From assembly GCF_027744825.2 (NCBI RefSeq), contig NC_071343.1:11243366-11307365 (forward strand): a stretch of DNA of 64,000 bases, read 5' to 3'. The position numbers and the translations under genes were made by a program. The notes below the pieces were generated by a model. The model saw nothing but the letters and a program-made list of their open reading frames with translations, did no database searches and was not told the DNA's origin. Shown here piece after piece: positions 26,801 to 37,617 of the stretch (its first letter is position 1; each line of letters opens with the position of its first letter). The DNA is from Synchiropus splendidus (Eukaryota > Chordata > Actinopteri > Syngnathiformes > Callionymidae).

Positions 26801-29800
26801 ATGAATGGAGTTTATTATGAGCTGCGTGAGCGATGCCATTACTGTACCGGTGCAATGTTATTAATAAGTTTACCAAGGAAAGATGTAAAATACTCTGAGT
26901 AAACAAGTTGACACCAAAAACAGCGTAGTGTGTTTATGTCTTGGGTGTTGATTTCTGAAAGCATGCGCTCTGCCGCACGACACGTCCCTGCTATTAAATA
27001 CGCAATTTGGCACATGTAAATGGATCAGTCCTGCGAAAAGTTCCCGAGAGAAGCTGTGAAACACGATACAAGCCTCCGGATCAGAGATGGAGATAACGGA
27101 TACGGCCACCAGAGTGCTGATGGCACAAAAACGGGGCAACTACTCTGCCTTGTCAACCTCGAAAGTGATTTCTATGAAAGCTATATGGCTGCCGTGTGGC
27201 CCCTCCCTGACCCACGGCGCCCTCACACTTTAGTGTGTGGAGCGGCTGCAGCCTGAAACACAATCCCAGGCTAAAAGTCCACAGCTGTGTTCAGCAACCT
27301 GCTCGAGCGTCATAATCTGTGTTTAAATTCGAGTTCACAGTCGGACATATTTGAGTTTGGGGCACCTGGCGGTTCAGCTTTGCTGGGGTGGGAAAGTCCA
27401 AAGAGGGAGAGACGCGTCAATTAATCAGTCTCATGCAATGGGACGATTACCAATTTAGTTTTTGGTTATAGAAAAATGAGTTTCTCAATTGGGAGTGTGG
27501 GATGGGATGTTCATTTCGATTCAAGAACAGCCTTGTTGTCTGTTGTTCATTTAATAATTCTGTTATTACTTATTTTCTATAAATACTATTTAGTCTCTAT
27601 TTCCCTACAATTCATTGATTACTTTATTTTATTTTTTATTATTACTATTAGGATTTGTTTATTTAGTTCATTATTGCACGACATACCGAAGCACTGACAA
27701 TGGCAATAAAGCCTTTTTAATTCTGATTCTGATCAATTGGAAAGTAAGAAATAGCAAAGCTTAAGCTGAGAATCATTACTGCAGACAAAACGAACACAAG
27801 CATATCTTGACCAATAAATGGTAATCCAAGTGTAAGATGAACAAAGGGGAGTTGTCATATGTTTACATCTTTTCGCAGAAGCATTGTACTTTTTTTCCCC
27901 TAACGTGATGGCACCTTATTGATAGGATTCTTTAAACGCATCCTCTCTCACTCACTTCCATATCTACACATTCTCTCTCACTCACTTCCGTCTTTATGAT
28001 TTACATGCAGCAGCTTTCTGATAAGTCATATTGACACGTCAAATATTTATGTTACTCAAAATGAAACTTGATAAGAAAAGAAGGAAGTTATTAGCCATGT
28101 GTGAAAATCAAGTCGTCAAGAAAAGGGAAAGAAAAGAAGCCAAGAGGTCAAGGAAGGAAGTTGCTGGAGGAAAAGATGTTTGACATTTTAATATCAACGG
28201 CGCCACCTAGTGTTTATTGTGTGTCGTAAATTATTTTACAACATGTCCCTGATATCTTATTTACAAACTAAAGAATGCATCGTTGCTTATATCAAAATAG
28301 AAAAGGAAGTAAGATTAAATGAAATTACAGCGACTAGATTCTTTCTTGATTTGGTGGTTTCAGTCTGCTTTCCTAGGCTTGACCACATCCGTTATAATGT
28401 ACATACAGTACAGACACACATCTTCAGTTAACCAGCACTTAGTTTGCAGGGAATGCTGAAGCCTATCCCAGCGGCTGTAATTCACCCTGGAAGTATGAAT
28501 GAAATAAAAAATAACTACTGTCATTATTGAAAAAAAACCCACCAACCTTGTTGTGAGTAAACGTGAGTCTCAGCTCAGGTTTGATGATGGCATAGGCAGT
28601 CAGCAGGTCTTGTACTTTCTTCAGCTCATCTTTGCACTTTTTGGTGGATGAGTAATACTGCCGTCTCACTGGGAGGTTTTTGAAAAGCTTCAGGACGCTC
28701 ACCGTTGTCCCTGTGAGATGCAGACAACAGCAATGACACCACAGCACGTCATAAGGAGACAAGATAGACACAACAGAATAAGGATTTGTAAGAGAAGAAC
28801 ATCAGTTTAGGTTTAATACTATCCTGCTGAATACCCTTTCTTCAAGTAATGCTTATGTGTTCTCATTGGAATACATTGTGAATACAAAGTAAATGGATCC
28901 AGGCAATTTTCATGAAGATTTTTGTGGTTGCCTGGAGGAAGTTTAATAAATTAGATTCTTTTGAATGAAAACTGCACAGCAAACAAATGAATTACTATTT
29001 AGTCTTATAATTACCACAGCTGTTGCTGGCAGTACTAGTGCAGCTTATGTATGAGAATTGTTTGATGAATAATGCTTGTCATTTTTGTTGAAAACAATGT
29101 GGTCATTTGTGGGTGAACAAATGTAGTTTGGGATAAATAGCTGTATTGTCTGATTGTGTCTATTAAGAGAGTTCTCTCTTAAAACATAACATTTTTGTGA
29201 GTTTATTTTACATTTTGGAACAATAAAAATTCATGTTTTGAAATGTAGTTTGTCCTGGAATTTATTTAGTGGGTGAAAATATGGTGCATTGAACAAATGC
29301 TGTTTGTGGTTGAACGCATGTTGTCTTTGCAGATGCAAACATCCAGCAAGAAATAAGTAGTTTGGGGGAAATAACATGCAGCTTGTGTATAAAAAGAAAT
29401 ATAAAGGGACCAATTATTCCATTTGTCAGATTTTCAGTTGACAAACACAGTTTGTGGGTGAATCAATATACTTTGTGGATGAAGCTCTTTGTGAAACTCT
29501 CCAGAAAGAATTGTTCCTGTTAAACGTGGTAGGAAGACTTGCCTTGCCCAAGGTGAGTGGGCTTCTGTGAAACAATGTTCCCTTTAAAATCAAGTGCATA
29601 TTGTAAGCTTATATCTTCATCTCCTGTCTTGGTGGTGATAGCCACCTGGAAAAACACAAAATAAATGAAATGTCAAAACAGCGTATGCCAGCACAGAAAA
29701 GAAGCTAAAAACAACTGGAAGAAGTAAAACTCACTTCCCTTCTTGTTACAGGTTTTAATTTAAGACCAACAGAAAACAAAAGGCACATAAATCTGTCAGG

Positions 29801-30405
29801 CAGTTACACATTGTGTTGGGTGCAATAGTAGACATGTACAATGAATGACACTACGACAAAGCTCCCACCTCCAAAGACCATTTGTTTATACATGCATTGC
29901 GTCAGCAACTACACAAAACCGGAGGGCATTATGCCAATAAGAGTTTATGGGTACATTTGGGCTGGGATGTTAACTTCATATGAATATCTCACCTCTGCAA
30001 CAGCACAAATGGAACCTAGTGCCTCTCCTCGAAAGCCATATGTCTCCAAGTGTTCCAGGTCTTCGTGGTTACAGATCTTTGAGGTATAATGCCGAACTGC
30101 CATGACAGCAGTGTCTGCTGCTTTGATTCCACAGCCATTGTCGCGCAACTCTATACGATCTAATCCATAATTTTCCTTGAACAACAAAGGTAATCCTTTT
30201 TAAATTGTCTTCGTTTCTGATTAAGCGTGACAACAGTTTACCTACATCTAAACATCTACACAAAATACCTTACCAGTTTAACATCAATAACTGAGGCTGC
30301 AGCATCCAAGGAATTTTCCATCAGTTCTTTCACAACATTGGTCACAGAAGTAATGACCTGAGAGCTGGACAGCAGGCGAACGGTGTCAGGAGGGAGCTGC
30401 TTCAT
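14828..30405 (-). CDS. pms1: PMS1-type MutL mismatch-repair protein
   Basis: Twelve coding exons on the minus strand, 5' to 3': 30405-30274, 30175-29993, 29645-29543, 28710-28547, 25977-25861, 23561-23439, 22321-22175, 22101-21362, 19575-19126, 18762-18635, 15662-15502, 15028-14828. They join in frame to 882 residues (human about 932). The N-terminal GHKL ATPase shows E30-N31 (MENSLDA), DNGCGI at 56-61 and TYGFRGEAL at 89-97, then the MutL transducer fold (VNLTPDK). The large eighth exon encodes a poorly conserved linker. An HMG-box-like segment (about 510-590) spans the next junction. The conserved tail (LLNPFRVEE..., FHGRTF) completes the match. PMS1 pairs with MLH1 in the nucleus; its repair role is minor compared with PMS2. 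The intron after exon 29645-29543 has a GC donor (AAG|GCAAGT). Introns carry a LINE tail, a SINE fragment and a decayed minisatellite. Confidence 0.97.
17818..17892. repeat. Degenerate dispersed repeat in pms1 intron
   Basis: The phrase GGGCTGGACGATAACCG followed by AT-rich sequence with ATCATGATCACAA resembles a teleost repeat that begins with a 'gggctgggcgata' word. It is short and diverged, so the assignment is tentative. Confidence 0.35.
18853..18893. repeat. AT-rich palindromic microsatellite
   Basis: An alternating TA/TATC tract, self-complementary around its centre (TATATAGATATATATA core), in the pms1 intron just 5' of the 18635-18762 exon. Confidence 0.8.
19975..20015. repeat. Perfect 17-bp hairpin in pms1 intron
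   Basis: AGTTCTGGTTACCACAG at 19975-19991 and its exact reverse complement at 19999-20015 flank the 7-base loop TCTTCAA. The loop word and CAGTCTTCA also occur just upstream (about 19965), so a replication template switch is a likely origin. Confidence 0.9.
20512..20575. repeat. Degenerate dispersed repeat ('aggtgtcaaactcaat' type)
   Basis: GGTCAGAGGTGTCAAACTC and the following ACAAGGGGCCA words resemble the end of a widespread vertebrate non-autonomous DNA transposon group. Only one end is recognisable. Confidence 0.4.
22394..22802 (-). mobile_element. 5'-truncated RTE-type LINE tail
   Basis: On the minus strand about 390 bases translate to the C-terminal tail of an RTE-clade reverse transcriptase: [16 protein letters not shown], then [36 protein letters not shown] and ending TPPEGRR-stop, followed by a (GAA)n tail as expected for RTE/Expander elements of fish. 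An in-frame stop lies in the RIREQ*IRGT stretch. The element is bounded by an exact 11-base direct repeat, AATATTGTGAT, at 22383-22393 and 22803-22813, which I read as its target-site duplication. It sits in the pms1 intron between the coding exons at 23439-23561 and 22175-22321. Confidence 0.88.
26673..26765. repeat. AGATT-rich tract, possible retroelement end
   Basis: Two short (AGATT)n runs near 26679-26695 and 26748-26760. Teleost retroelement 3' ends often carry such tails; nothing else here identifies a family. Confidence 0.3.
27480..27732 (+). mobile_element. Possible non-LTR retrotransposon 3' end
   Basis: T-rich sequence ending GACAATGGCAATAAAGCC and then two ATTCTG(AT) units. This is the pattern of teleost L2/CR1-like 3' tails with short terminal repeats. 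No reverse-transcriptase coding remains. Confidence 0.4.
27955..28010. repeat. Two-copy tandem repeat
   Basis: CTCTCTCACTCACTTCC occurs twice about 30 bases apart, in a pms1 intron. Confidence 0.7.
28200..28213 (-). promoter_or_regulatory. Candidate CTCF binding motif
   Basis: The minus strand reads ACACTAGGTGGCGC, which fits the CTCF core with a single mismatch at the first base. It lies in a pms1 intron. Confidence 0.35.
28425..28495 (-). mobile_element. Truncated copy of the same SINE as at 7678-7975
   Basis: Contains the tail word CAGTTAACCAGCACTTAGT (28425-28443), then AATGCTGAAGCCTATCCCAG and CACCCTGGA in SINE order, with the rest of the body lost. The first 19 bases differ from the equivalent at 7678-7696 at only two positions. 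Confidence 0.6.
29085..29495. repeat. Decayed minisatellite-like repeats in pms1 intron
   Basis: Variants of a core TTTGTGGGTGAA recur at 29106-29117, 29303-29314, 29451-29462 and 29472-29483. Related AACAAATGYWGTTTG words occur at about 29115 and 29291. Spacing is irregular, which suggests an old tandem array broken by indels. Confidence 0.5.
29541..29542 (-). other. pms1: Non-canonical GC splice donor in pms1
   Basis: The exon 29645-29543 ends CAAG and the intron starts GCAAGT. The next exon (28710) continues the frame exactly through G-TT-V-S-V-L-K. No GT nearby would keep the frame. The flanking AAG|GCAAGT is the usual context for GC-AG introns. Confidence 0.85.
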
Positions 30406-31130
30406 GATTATAGGCCCCTTTAAAGAAAGAAAAATTCAAAGGAAAAGGAAACCAAAAAAAGAATAAATAACAGGATTTATAAACAAGACTAATGTGGAAA
30501 ACGAAAAATATTTCCGCATGGATTCTGAATTTACGACCAGATTAATCTGACATTAACCATTTAGATGTGCATGCGTGGTTGCCTGATTATCATACTGCAA
30601 TACAGCATTTTAAGGTTCCCCAAAGCCTCCAGCATAGACTACGAAACATGATATTACATATCAAGTAGACAAGGGAATGTTGCTTATAAAAATAATGTTG
30701 AGTTTAAAAACTCATGGTAAAAATGCAATAATAAGGGACGTTTAGGAGCAAGACACGTTGCACATGGGCGCACTAGCTGCGAGCAATTGTGGGTTTCTTC
30801 CACAATATAAAAAAGCAGCGGTTTTTATAAATATATATATATCTTACAAATGTAACTGTGCACAGACGTTCCTCTGTAATATTGATATTCGGTGGCCACT
30901 AAAATATAGAAAGCCGTTTAAGTACAGCACGATAGTGTCCTGGTGAGATAGTCGATCATTTAAAATCCTTTAAACGATATTAAATAAGATTATACTGACA
31001 AGAGAGTTGAGTAAGGTATGTCACGCAACAAAATGATAGAAACAAGCAGCCGCGTCAGACGTTCACACAAATACGACAGCTGGACTATTAATATATACAC
31101 TGAAGGGGGAAGGAAAATGAATACATAAAT

Positions 31131-31280
31131 TCAGACTTACTGGTATATATATCAACCGCTGACCTAGCTAGATGTTTCATAAACAACTTTACACGCGCCA
31201 TACGGCGGAAGTGAGCAGGTTCCCGCCCCCTACTTCAAACACTGATTGGCTAAGAGTAGGTGCTTGGGCGGGACTTCGAT
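31131..31280. promoter_or_regulatory. Head-to-head pms1/ormdl1 promoter
   Basis: Two GC boxes (CCCGCCCC at 31222-31229 and GGGCGGG at 31266-31272), an inverted CCAAT box (ATTGG at 31245-31249) and an ETS-like CTTCCG on the minus strand lie between the divergent genes. A minus-strand donor GTAAGT at 31140-31135 probably ends the non-coding first pms1 exon (about 31141-31200). The acceptor near 30419 then leads to the ATG at 30405. The two genes are also divergent neighbours in mammals. Confidence 0.7.
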
Positions 31281-33001
31281 AGTGACTTTGTATTTTTTCT
31301 AAGAGTAAGTCTTGTCAGGTTTGTTGCTTCACTGTTCATCCGTAGCTAGTTCGTTTATTATTGTTCTATTTGTGTACATCTGCTGTAGATGAAGATGTAG
31401 CTGAATTATATATTGTGATCTAATAACTCAGTTATTCGTAAGAATCCAGATAGTGGGGGTAGCCTGCAAGGTAAAGAACAGGGTTTATTCCACTCACTTT
31501 CGGTACCACGTCTGCTGTGCGCTGGTGATTTGCAGAAATCAACAAGGGGATCGACCATTTCTCACTGTACGGGTTCGGTTCTGCTGTCGCGGCTTCTGTT
31601 CGTCGCTCCCAGTAAGTTGGCCTGTTTATGAAGGAATATTGTAAGCACGCAATTTTATTCTGTGAAAGTATTTACCTCGTTTGCTCGTCCATGGCGATGT
31701 AAGAGCAGTGGTTCGGCCTGTGTTCGTGACAGAAAAACATGGCAAAGGGCGACCCAAATTCCCTCACACGTATTTGATTTGAATTAAATTCGATAGCAAA
31801 ATATCCCAATTGATTAATATAGCCGACTTTTGTTCTTTATTCACTCTAAACCTGGGCTATTTATGAATCATTATGCATCTGGATTTGTCAATAACATGCA
31901 TGTCCAGTGAAAAAAAACAAATCACTAACTGAGCTTATTCCATATTGGGCTTTTTTTATTTGCATGCAAAATTCGTGTTGGTTTGGAACTTTCGTATTTG
32001 TCAATTTGAATGGAAAAAAATGGGTTGCAGACACTCCAGCCTGGCAGCTGAAAGTGTGCCAGAGAGCAAAGATCAGAAACATACACAGGACAAAGTGCTA
32101 TTGAGTTCAACTGATATGTGGACAAGCATGATATTAACTATTCCACTAAGTAAGTACTGTACATTACAAAACCTATGACTATATGTTCCTTTATTTTCAC
32201 AAGTTACAAATCTGGCTTCTAATTTGAGGAATAACCGAACCAATTTGAATTTGTTTTTCTGAAATGCTTACTGAATATGCAGCCTTGCCATTCAGTTTTA
32301 CATCATACCAAAGGAATGATCTAGCTTTTTAAGGTGACTAACCCCCTCCATGCCAATGGTTCTCAGCTTCAGATTCCAGCTGTTTCCTCGTCAGTTGCGA
32401 ACCTTTGATCTGTAAATTCCATGCTAGTCTTGATAGTCATCTGTGGGTGGAAGTCGTGTGTGTCCCACCACACTTCCACAACGCGTATTTTATGAGTTAC
32501 CTACCCCCCATTAGTCCGCTTTTCTCTTTTTGTGATCAGCATGGGGAATTTAGGGAAAATACCTGAGCATGGTTGGAAAACAAAACTTCCACGGCAGAAA
32601 GAGTATGTTGTAATGAAATGGCCTCATCAATATATTGATTTTTTTTGGTCATGATGTTACCTTTCTGGTGTCTGTGTTTGTACTGTATTGATGCTTTGTC
32701 TATGTCTTTAGTGTTTGTATGCTGCCGTAAGAAAAAAATGTGGGCTGAGTAAAGGCAGTCTAATCTAATCTCGTAGATCTCATAGATTCCACTTAGACAT
32801 AGATGACACCCTTCACTCTAATCTCTGATTTGAATGACTGATTTGATGTTTGTTTTTTTCGGGTCCTGGTTCACTGTTTGAATTGACAGGTTTACTCCTT
32901 GTGAACATTTTTTCTGATGAGTAGTCGGCTTCACCGAAGACCGAGCAGCAAGGCCTCCAAATAACGTTTTGTTCTGTACCTCTTTTTTTCCCCGTCACCA
33001 G
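31281..33001 (+). other. ormdl1: ormdl1 5' leader and first intron region
   Basis: No coding sequence recognised. One or more non-coding exons must lie here because the coding exon is preceded by an acceptor (CACCAG at 32996-33001). Candidate donors are CAAG|GTAAAG near 31468 and CCA|GTAAGT near 31611; I cannot choose between them. The 3' part (about 32690-32776) ends in an AATCTAATCT run and resembles a retroelement tail. Confidence 0.45.
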
Positions 33002-33007
33002 ACCAAA

Positions 33008-35313
33008 ATGAACGTGGGCGTGGCACACAGCGAGGTGAATCCGAACACTCGGGTCATGAACAGCCGAGGGATCTGGCTCACCTACGCGCTCGGAGTTGGG
33101 ACCCTTCACATTGTGCTCTTGAGCATCCCCTTCTTCAGTGTTCCCGTGGTGTGGACACTAACAAACGTCATACACAATTTAGTAAGCTCTACACACTCAT
33201 CATTGGGTCTCCTTGCTTGTTGTGTTCCTGTCCAGCATTCAGATTGTGGACCAGGCTGATGTAAACATGGCTGTCAAGGAAAGCAACTCATTGTGTTTCT
33301 GAGCTAAAATCGCACTTGTGCCAATATAAATTGAGATTAAGACAAGTGACCTTTTTAATGTACTCATTCGCAGAATTACGCAATATCACTAAATGCATAT
33401 TTAGTTCAGTTTATACAAGTCTAGTGCTCAAGAATGTAGGCAATGTGCTAACCAAATAATATAATGTACTGTATATCTATGGTTATTGCTCAGGGATGCC
33501 TGGTAACACACAGCAGAAATTTGTTTACTTGAGCGACAAAACTATGATCACATAAGGCTCCTGGTGGTAGAATTCTTGACATGAAGAAACCTCAGCTAGC
33601 TCTTCTAGCCAGCTTCTTGGTGTCATATTTGTCTTTGCGCTTTCACTACAAAAGTGTATTCAAAACTATTGTTTATTAAAACTGCACCATCCAGTTTGGT
33701 GTCTAAAACGTCTGCCAGTACTGCCGAAGGATTACATCCCAAATACCTGAGGCTCACACGTCTACACTTGCGCTCTTATCTGGTATGGTAAACAGGCCCA
33801 CTGCTGCTGCTGCTCTATTTTGGGACTGGTCGACTCTCTTGTCCTGGACGGTCTTGTGACCTATATAGATAATTTCCAGCGTCCTCTTTTAGATCTCCAG
33901 ACCAATGTGTCATGGATGAAGACTCTGTCTAGCAGCCAGAAAGAATAGTGTGTCAGCTGGCGGGTCATTAACAGAACCCAGCGCCGACTATTGTGTCCTA
34001 CACAATGAATATCAGTGTCTGGACTTTGACTTGGTCTGATGTCACTTCCCATGTGACCCCAGATGTCTATTGAAATCCAGATTCCGTTGACTTGGCCATG
34101 TGGCAGGATGGAAATTTCGGTCAGGCCTGGGTTTGGGAATCAATGAGTCATCACTCAGATTTTGTAAATGTGCAGCTGTTTCACTTTGAATTTGAGTGCA
34201 GACAACGCCAGTGTTTTCATTTTATAGAATGTACATTGGTTATTGATAAATATGTAATTTTATATCTTAGTTACTTGCTTTTATATGCAACTCCAAATGC
34301 TTTAAAGTGGAAGTGAAATAGCATCTCAGACACAGCTTCTAAATAATACTGTCTCATTTTCTCAACGAAAATTAATTTATTATTGTTGAATTTTGTAAAT
34401 CATCGTCTTTATTGGTCAACAACATTGTTTTATGTATTCAGTTATTGTCACATAACGAACTGTCACTTTTAAATCTCTAGCTCACCTGAGAATGTACAGA
34501 AGTAGCAGTAACTATTGCTTCCGTCTTTGCTCAACAGGGAATGTATGTTTTCATGCACGCGGTCAAAGGAACTCCGTTTGAGACCCCAGATCAGGGAAAG
34601 GCCCGACTGCTGACTCACTGGGAACAGCTCGACTATGGCGTGCAGTTCACATCATCCAGGAAGTTCTTTACAATTTCCCCAATAATTCTGTGAGTGTTTT
34701 CATTTAACCTGTTACCATTTGGATCGTTGTTTCTATGTGCCGACACATTTTCAAAACGACTAGACTAACCTGCTGCTCATTATAGTATAGAGGTGGGTAA
34801 AACTCTAGTGTTTTAGAGGGACTATTTGAAGATTTGATTGTGTGAGGATGAATGGACACTGTAACTGTGGACTATTTTGGGGATTTTTGTTTAATGCTGG
34901 AATGGAAACTTGGCACCCAGGCCCCACAGCCAGTTTAGGAGCTATACTTAGGCGTGTGGCACCACCAGTCTGTTCATCCATAGCCAAGGCACAAGAGCCA
35001 GCTGTGGGTGAACAATGAAGTTATTTTTTAAAATCTCTTTTGTGGTGCCATTGGTTTCTGTTGAGATGGTCTTCTTATATTTCATTTCAGGAACTTGTGC
35101 CTGGCATCTCTTAAACAAACAAACAGAAGCATCCAACAAGCTAATCTTGTTTTCATTCTGTTCTCCCGACTGCACAGATACTTCCTGGCGAGCTTCTACA
35201 CCAAGTACGACACAACGCACTTCTTCATTAATACTGCTTCACTACTGAGCGTGCTGATCCCAAAATTGCCACAGCTACACGGCGTGAGGATTTTTGGCAT
35301 CAACAAGTATTAG
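33008..35313 (+). CDS. ormdl1: ORMDL1, ER regulator of sphingolipid synthesis
   Basis: Three coding exons: 33008-33181 (exon begins 33002), 34538-34689 and 35178-35313. They encode 153 residues, the same length as the human protein. It begins [21 protein letters not shown] and ends [12 protein letters not shown], both nearly identical to ORMDL1 of other vertebrates. Hydrophobic segments at about 22-42 and 43-63, and again in the C-terminal third around SFYTKYD, fit a small multipass ER membrane protein. ORMDL proteins bind serine palmitoyltransferase and restrain it when ceramide is high. I call ORMDL1 rather than ORMDL2/3 from the sequence and from the position beside pms1. Confidence 0.96.
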
Positions 35314-35844
35314 TGTCAGCGACAAATACGCATCAGAGCCAGGCCTGCAGATCCTTGTGAAGCCGGTTCTGCCAACGTGTGTGCTCTCATATATGCCGTC
35401 GATGATTCAGGTTTGATGTGAAACGTGCGGAAAGAGTCAACTTTGTAGTCTGCAGGATGCCATACGTGTGTAAACTTCTGTAAATATTTGATGATGTGTT
35501 TGTGGCCTGTCTGGACCCGGGCTGGCCCAGGTGTCAGGGAGGAGGTTCTTTGATTTCACTTTAACTACACTAATGATCTGTTCCCATGGCAATGTATTTT
35601 TCAAAGATGTTTACTTATAGTGCGGGAGATTGCACTGTGATTTGTAAACAACTCAATAATTCTTTAGACCCCACTGGTGTTCGTCATGCTGCCTCTTTTC
35701 GTTTTCCTTAAAATAGTCTTCTGTAGGTTTAAAGAACAGACATTGTTGATTGAGTCGCCTCCATGATGTAGCTGCTCTTACGGTTTAGTCTGACTTGTCG
35801 TCCGCTGACATTGTTTGTCCACTTCCCCCCTTGATCTTATTAAA
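35314..35844 (+). terminator. ormdl1: ormdl1 3' UTR with ATTAAA signal
   Basis: The UTR shows no repeat. ATTAAA at 35839-35844 followed by T-rich sequence is the best poly(A) signal. Confidence 0.5.
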
Positions 35845-36546
35845 TTGTTTCCCTTTATGGCGTTCAGCTTTGTTTTTTGTGGTTTGAACTTTTCGAGTTG
35901 TGAAACAGCTGATGATTCACTGCAAGGGGAGAGTTGTGGAGAGTTTTCATGAGTCAGACATCCAAGTCTTTTCTGAGATTTAGATGAGGTTTTTTAGATA
36001 AGGGTGAGTATTAGCAAGAACGTCATGACATCATATAAAAGTATCATAATACCGATTACAATACAGTGATATCTTGTGATACTCTATACAGCTAACTAAA
36101 AAATAATTATAAAAGAAATAAATCACACAATATAAGTCAAAATTGAAGGCAAAACTATTAACTACTAAAAATATGTATTTGTTAATAATGAAATTCAAAT
36201 TTTGTGTTGCGTACATTTAACTTGAAAACACTTTAGCCACTGTGACATTAAATATTGCAACAAATATTTTCTGCATTTTCTTCACCAGCTTACTGAATAA
36301 CTTGCTGTTTGTGCTCCCTGTTTTAAGCGGGAAGCTAAAATGCCTCCTAATATCTGCTTTTGATTGTTTTGTTTTTTTTCAATTTCCAAGTTTCATTGTT
36401 ATTATATATATATAATATATATTATATATCAGTTACGTTGACTTCTATAAATTGGTGAAAATGTGAGATAAAAATTTTTCACCCATGAAATGAGGAATTT
36501 AAACACGATAGCCCCATCTACTGGTCGTTCGGGGTAATGCAAAAAG
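35845..36546. other. Tail-to-tail gap between ormdl1 and adat3
   Basis: AT-rich. It includes a degenerate dispersed repeat near 36040-36090 (TATCTTGTGATACTC) and a TA tract at 36402-36430. A CTCF-like motif on the minus strand lies at 36512-36524 (one core mismatch). No gene seen. Confidence 0.5.
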
Positions 36547-36552
36547 TTTATT
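36547..36552 (-). terminator. adat3: adat3 poly(A) signal
   Basis: AATAAA on the minus strand, 44 bases past the adat3 stop codon. Confidence 0.7.
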
Positions 36553-36595
36553 TTAAACGATTCCTTACAAAAACATGATGTTTTGATGTCACAAA

Positions 36596-37603
36596 TCATG
36601 GGCCCTTTTCTTGTTGATAAAGTTCCTGGCACTGCCCTTCCATTACTCCTTTAAACACCTCAAACCGATGATTCAGCTCCTTCTGTGCGTGGATTTTAAA
36701 CTTGGTGCCTAAGGCACCATCAACGAAGCTGCAGCCGTAGAACACTCGACCGATCCTGGAGTGTAGCAGCGCCATGGCACACATGACGCAGGGCTCTCTG
36801 GTCACATAGATGTCATAACCTGTGCAGATGTATGGTAGAGCGCTCGTTCCTGCACTGGGGTCTGAGGCCACAGAGGTAAAACTACATGCAGGGTACTGGT
36901 CAAAGCTGTAGCAGCCGCCCCCCTGACTCCGGGCCACCAGGTCTATGCACACCATGACGGCATGATGAAGAGGATGGTCTGTCCGACAGTCGTGGCCTAC
37001 AGCGATTACAGTCTCGGTTGCTGGATCAACCACCACCGCACCCACTGCTTCCATTCCCAGACCTTTAGCCTCTTTGGCTGCCACCAGAGCTGCCGACATG
37101 TACGTGTGCATTCGGGTCTTCTGGGCTGTGCTGAAGAGTTCTCCGCTCAGGGCAACAGTCACGTGCTTGTCCTCATGAAAAGAGGTAGGCCAGTACTTGC
37201 TAGCTATCTCAAACTGGGGCCTGGTCAGAGGGGCCCTTGCAGGAACTTTTACCACAAAAGGTTCCCCTAGTCCATCGTGGTTGATTTCCTCTGGCGGCAG
37301 CAATGACTTGATACTGACCAACTCGCTGTCTGGAGCTTCTGCAGTGAGACACAATAGGACTTCCAGGGGGTGAGGACTGTTTTTCTCCTTGCATGCCCGA
37401 ACTCGCTTGATGTGCTGTAGCTGGCTCAGAGGGTAGATTCCACTCAGCTCGCGAACCAACCGCGAAGTCTCCCTTTTGTTGAGGATAGGAGCGGCAAAGG
37501 CCTCGACCAGCTCGACATCATTTGACTGTGCGTCGGATAAAACTGGAACGGCTTCCCAAGAGTCACAATCGGAATGTTTCAAGCGCTTCCTCTGCGGCTC
37601 CAT
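36596..37603 (-). CDS. adat3: ADAT3, non-catalytic subunit of the tRNA A34 deaminase
   Basis: A single coding exon of 335 residues (human about 351). The start is the ATG at 37603 (MEPQRKRLKHSD). Fourteen bases upstream a splice acceptor (TTTGACAG, exon from 37617) shows a 5' UTR intron, so in-frame sequence further upstream is intronic. The C-terminal half is a cytidine-deaminase fold: H214-A-V216 with the zinc ligands P-C272-x-x-C275. Val replaces the catalytic Glu of active deaminases, the known signature of ADAT3. ADAT3 pairs with ADAT2 to make inosine at wobble position 34 of several tRNAs in nucleus and cytoplasm. Confidence 0.96.
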   Translation of the reverse strand: MEPQRKRLKHSDCDSWEAVPVLSDAQSNDVELVEAFAAPILNKRETSRLVRELSGIYPLSQLQHIKRVRACKEKNSPHPLEVLLCLTAEAPDSELVSIKSLLPPEEINHDGLGEPFVVKVPARAPLTRPQFEIASKYWPTSFHEDKHVTVALSGELFSTAQKTRMHTYMSAALVAAKEAKGLGMEAVGAVVVDPATETVIAVGHDCRTDHPLHHAVMVCIDLVARSQGGGCYSFDQYPACSFTSVASDPSAGTSALPYICTGYDIYVTREPCVMCAMALLHSRIGRVFYGCSFVDGALGTKFKIHAQKELNHRFEVFKGVMEGQCQELYQQEKGP

Positions 37604-37617
37604 GGTTTCCTGTGGTC

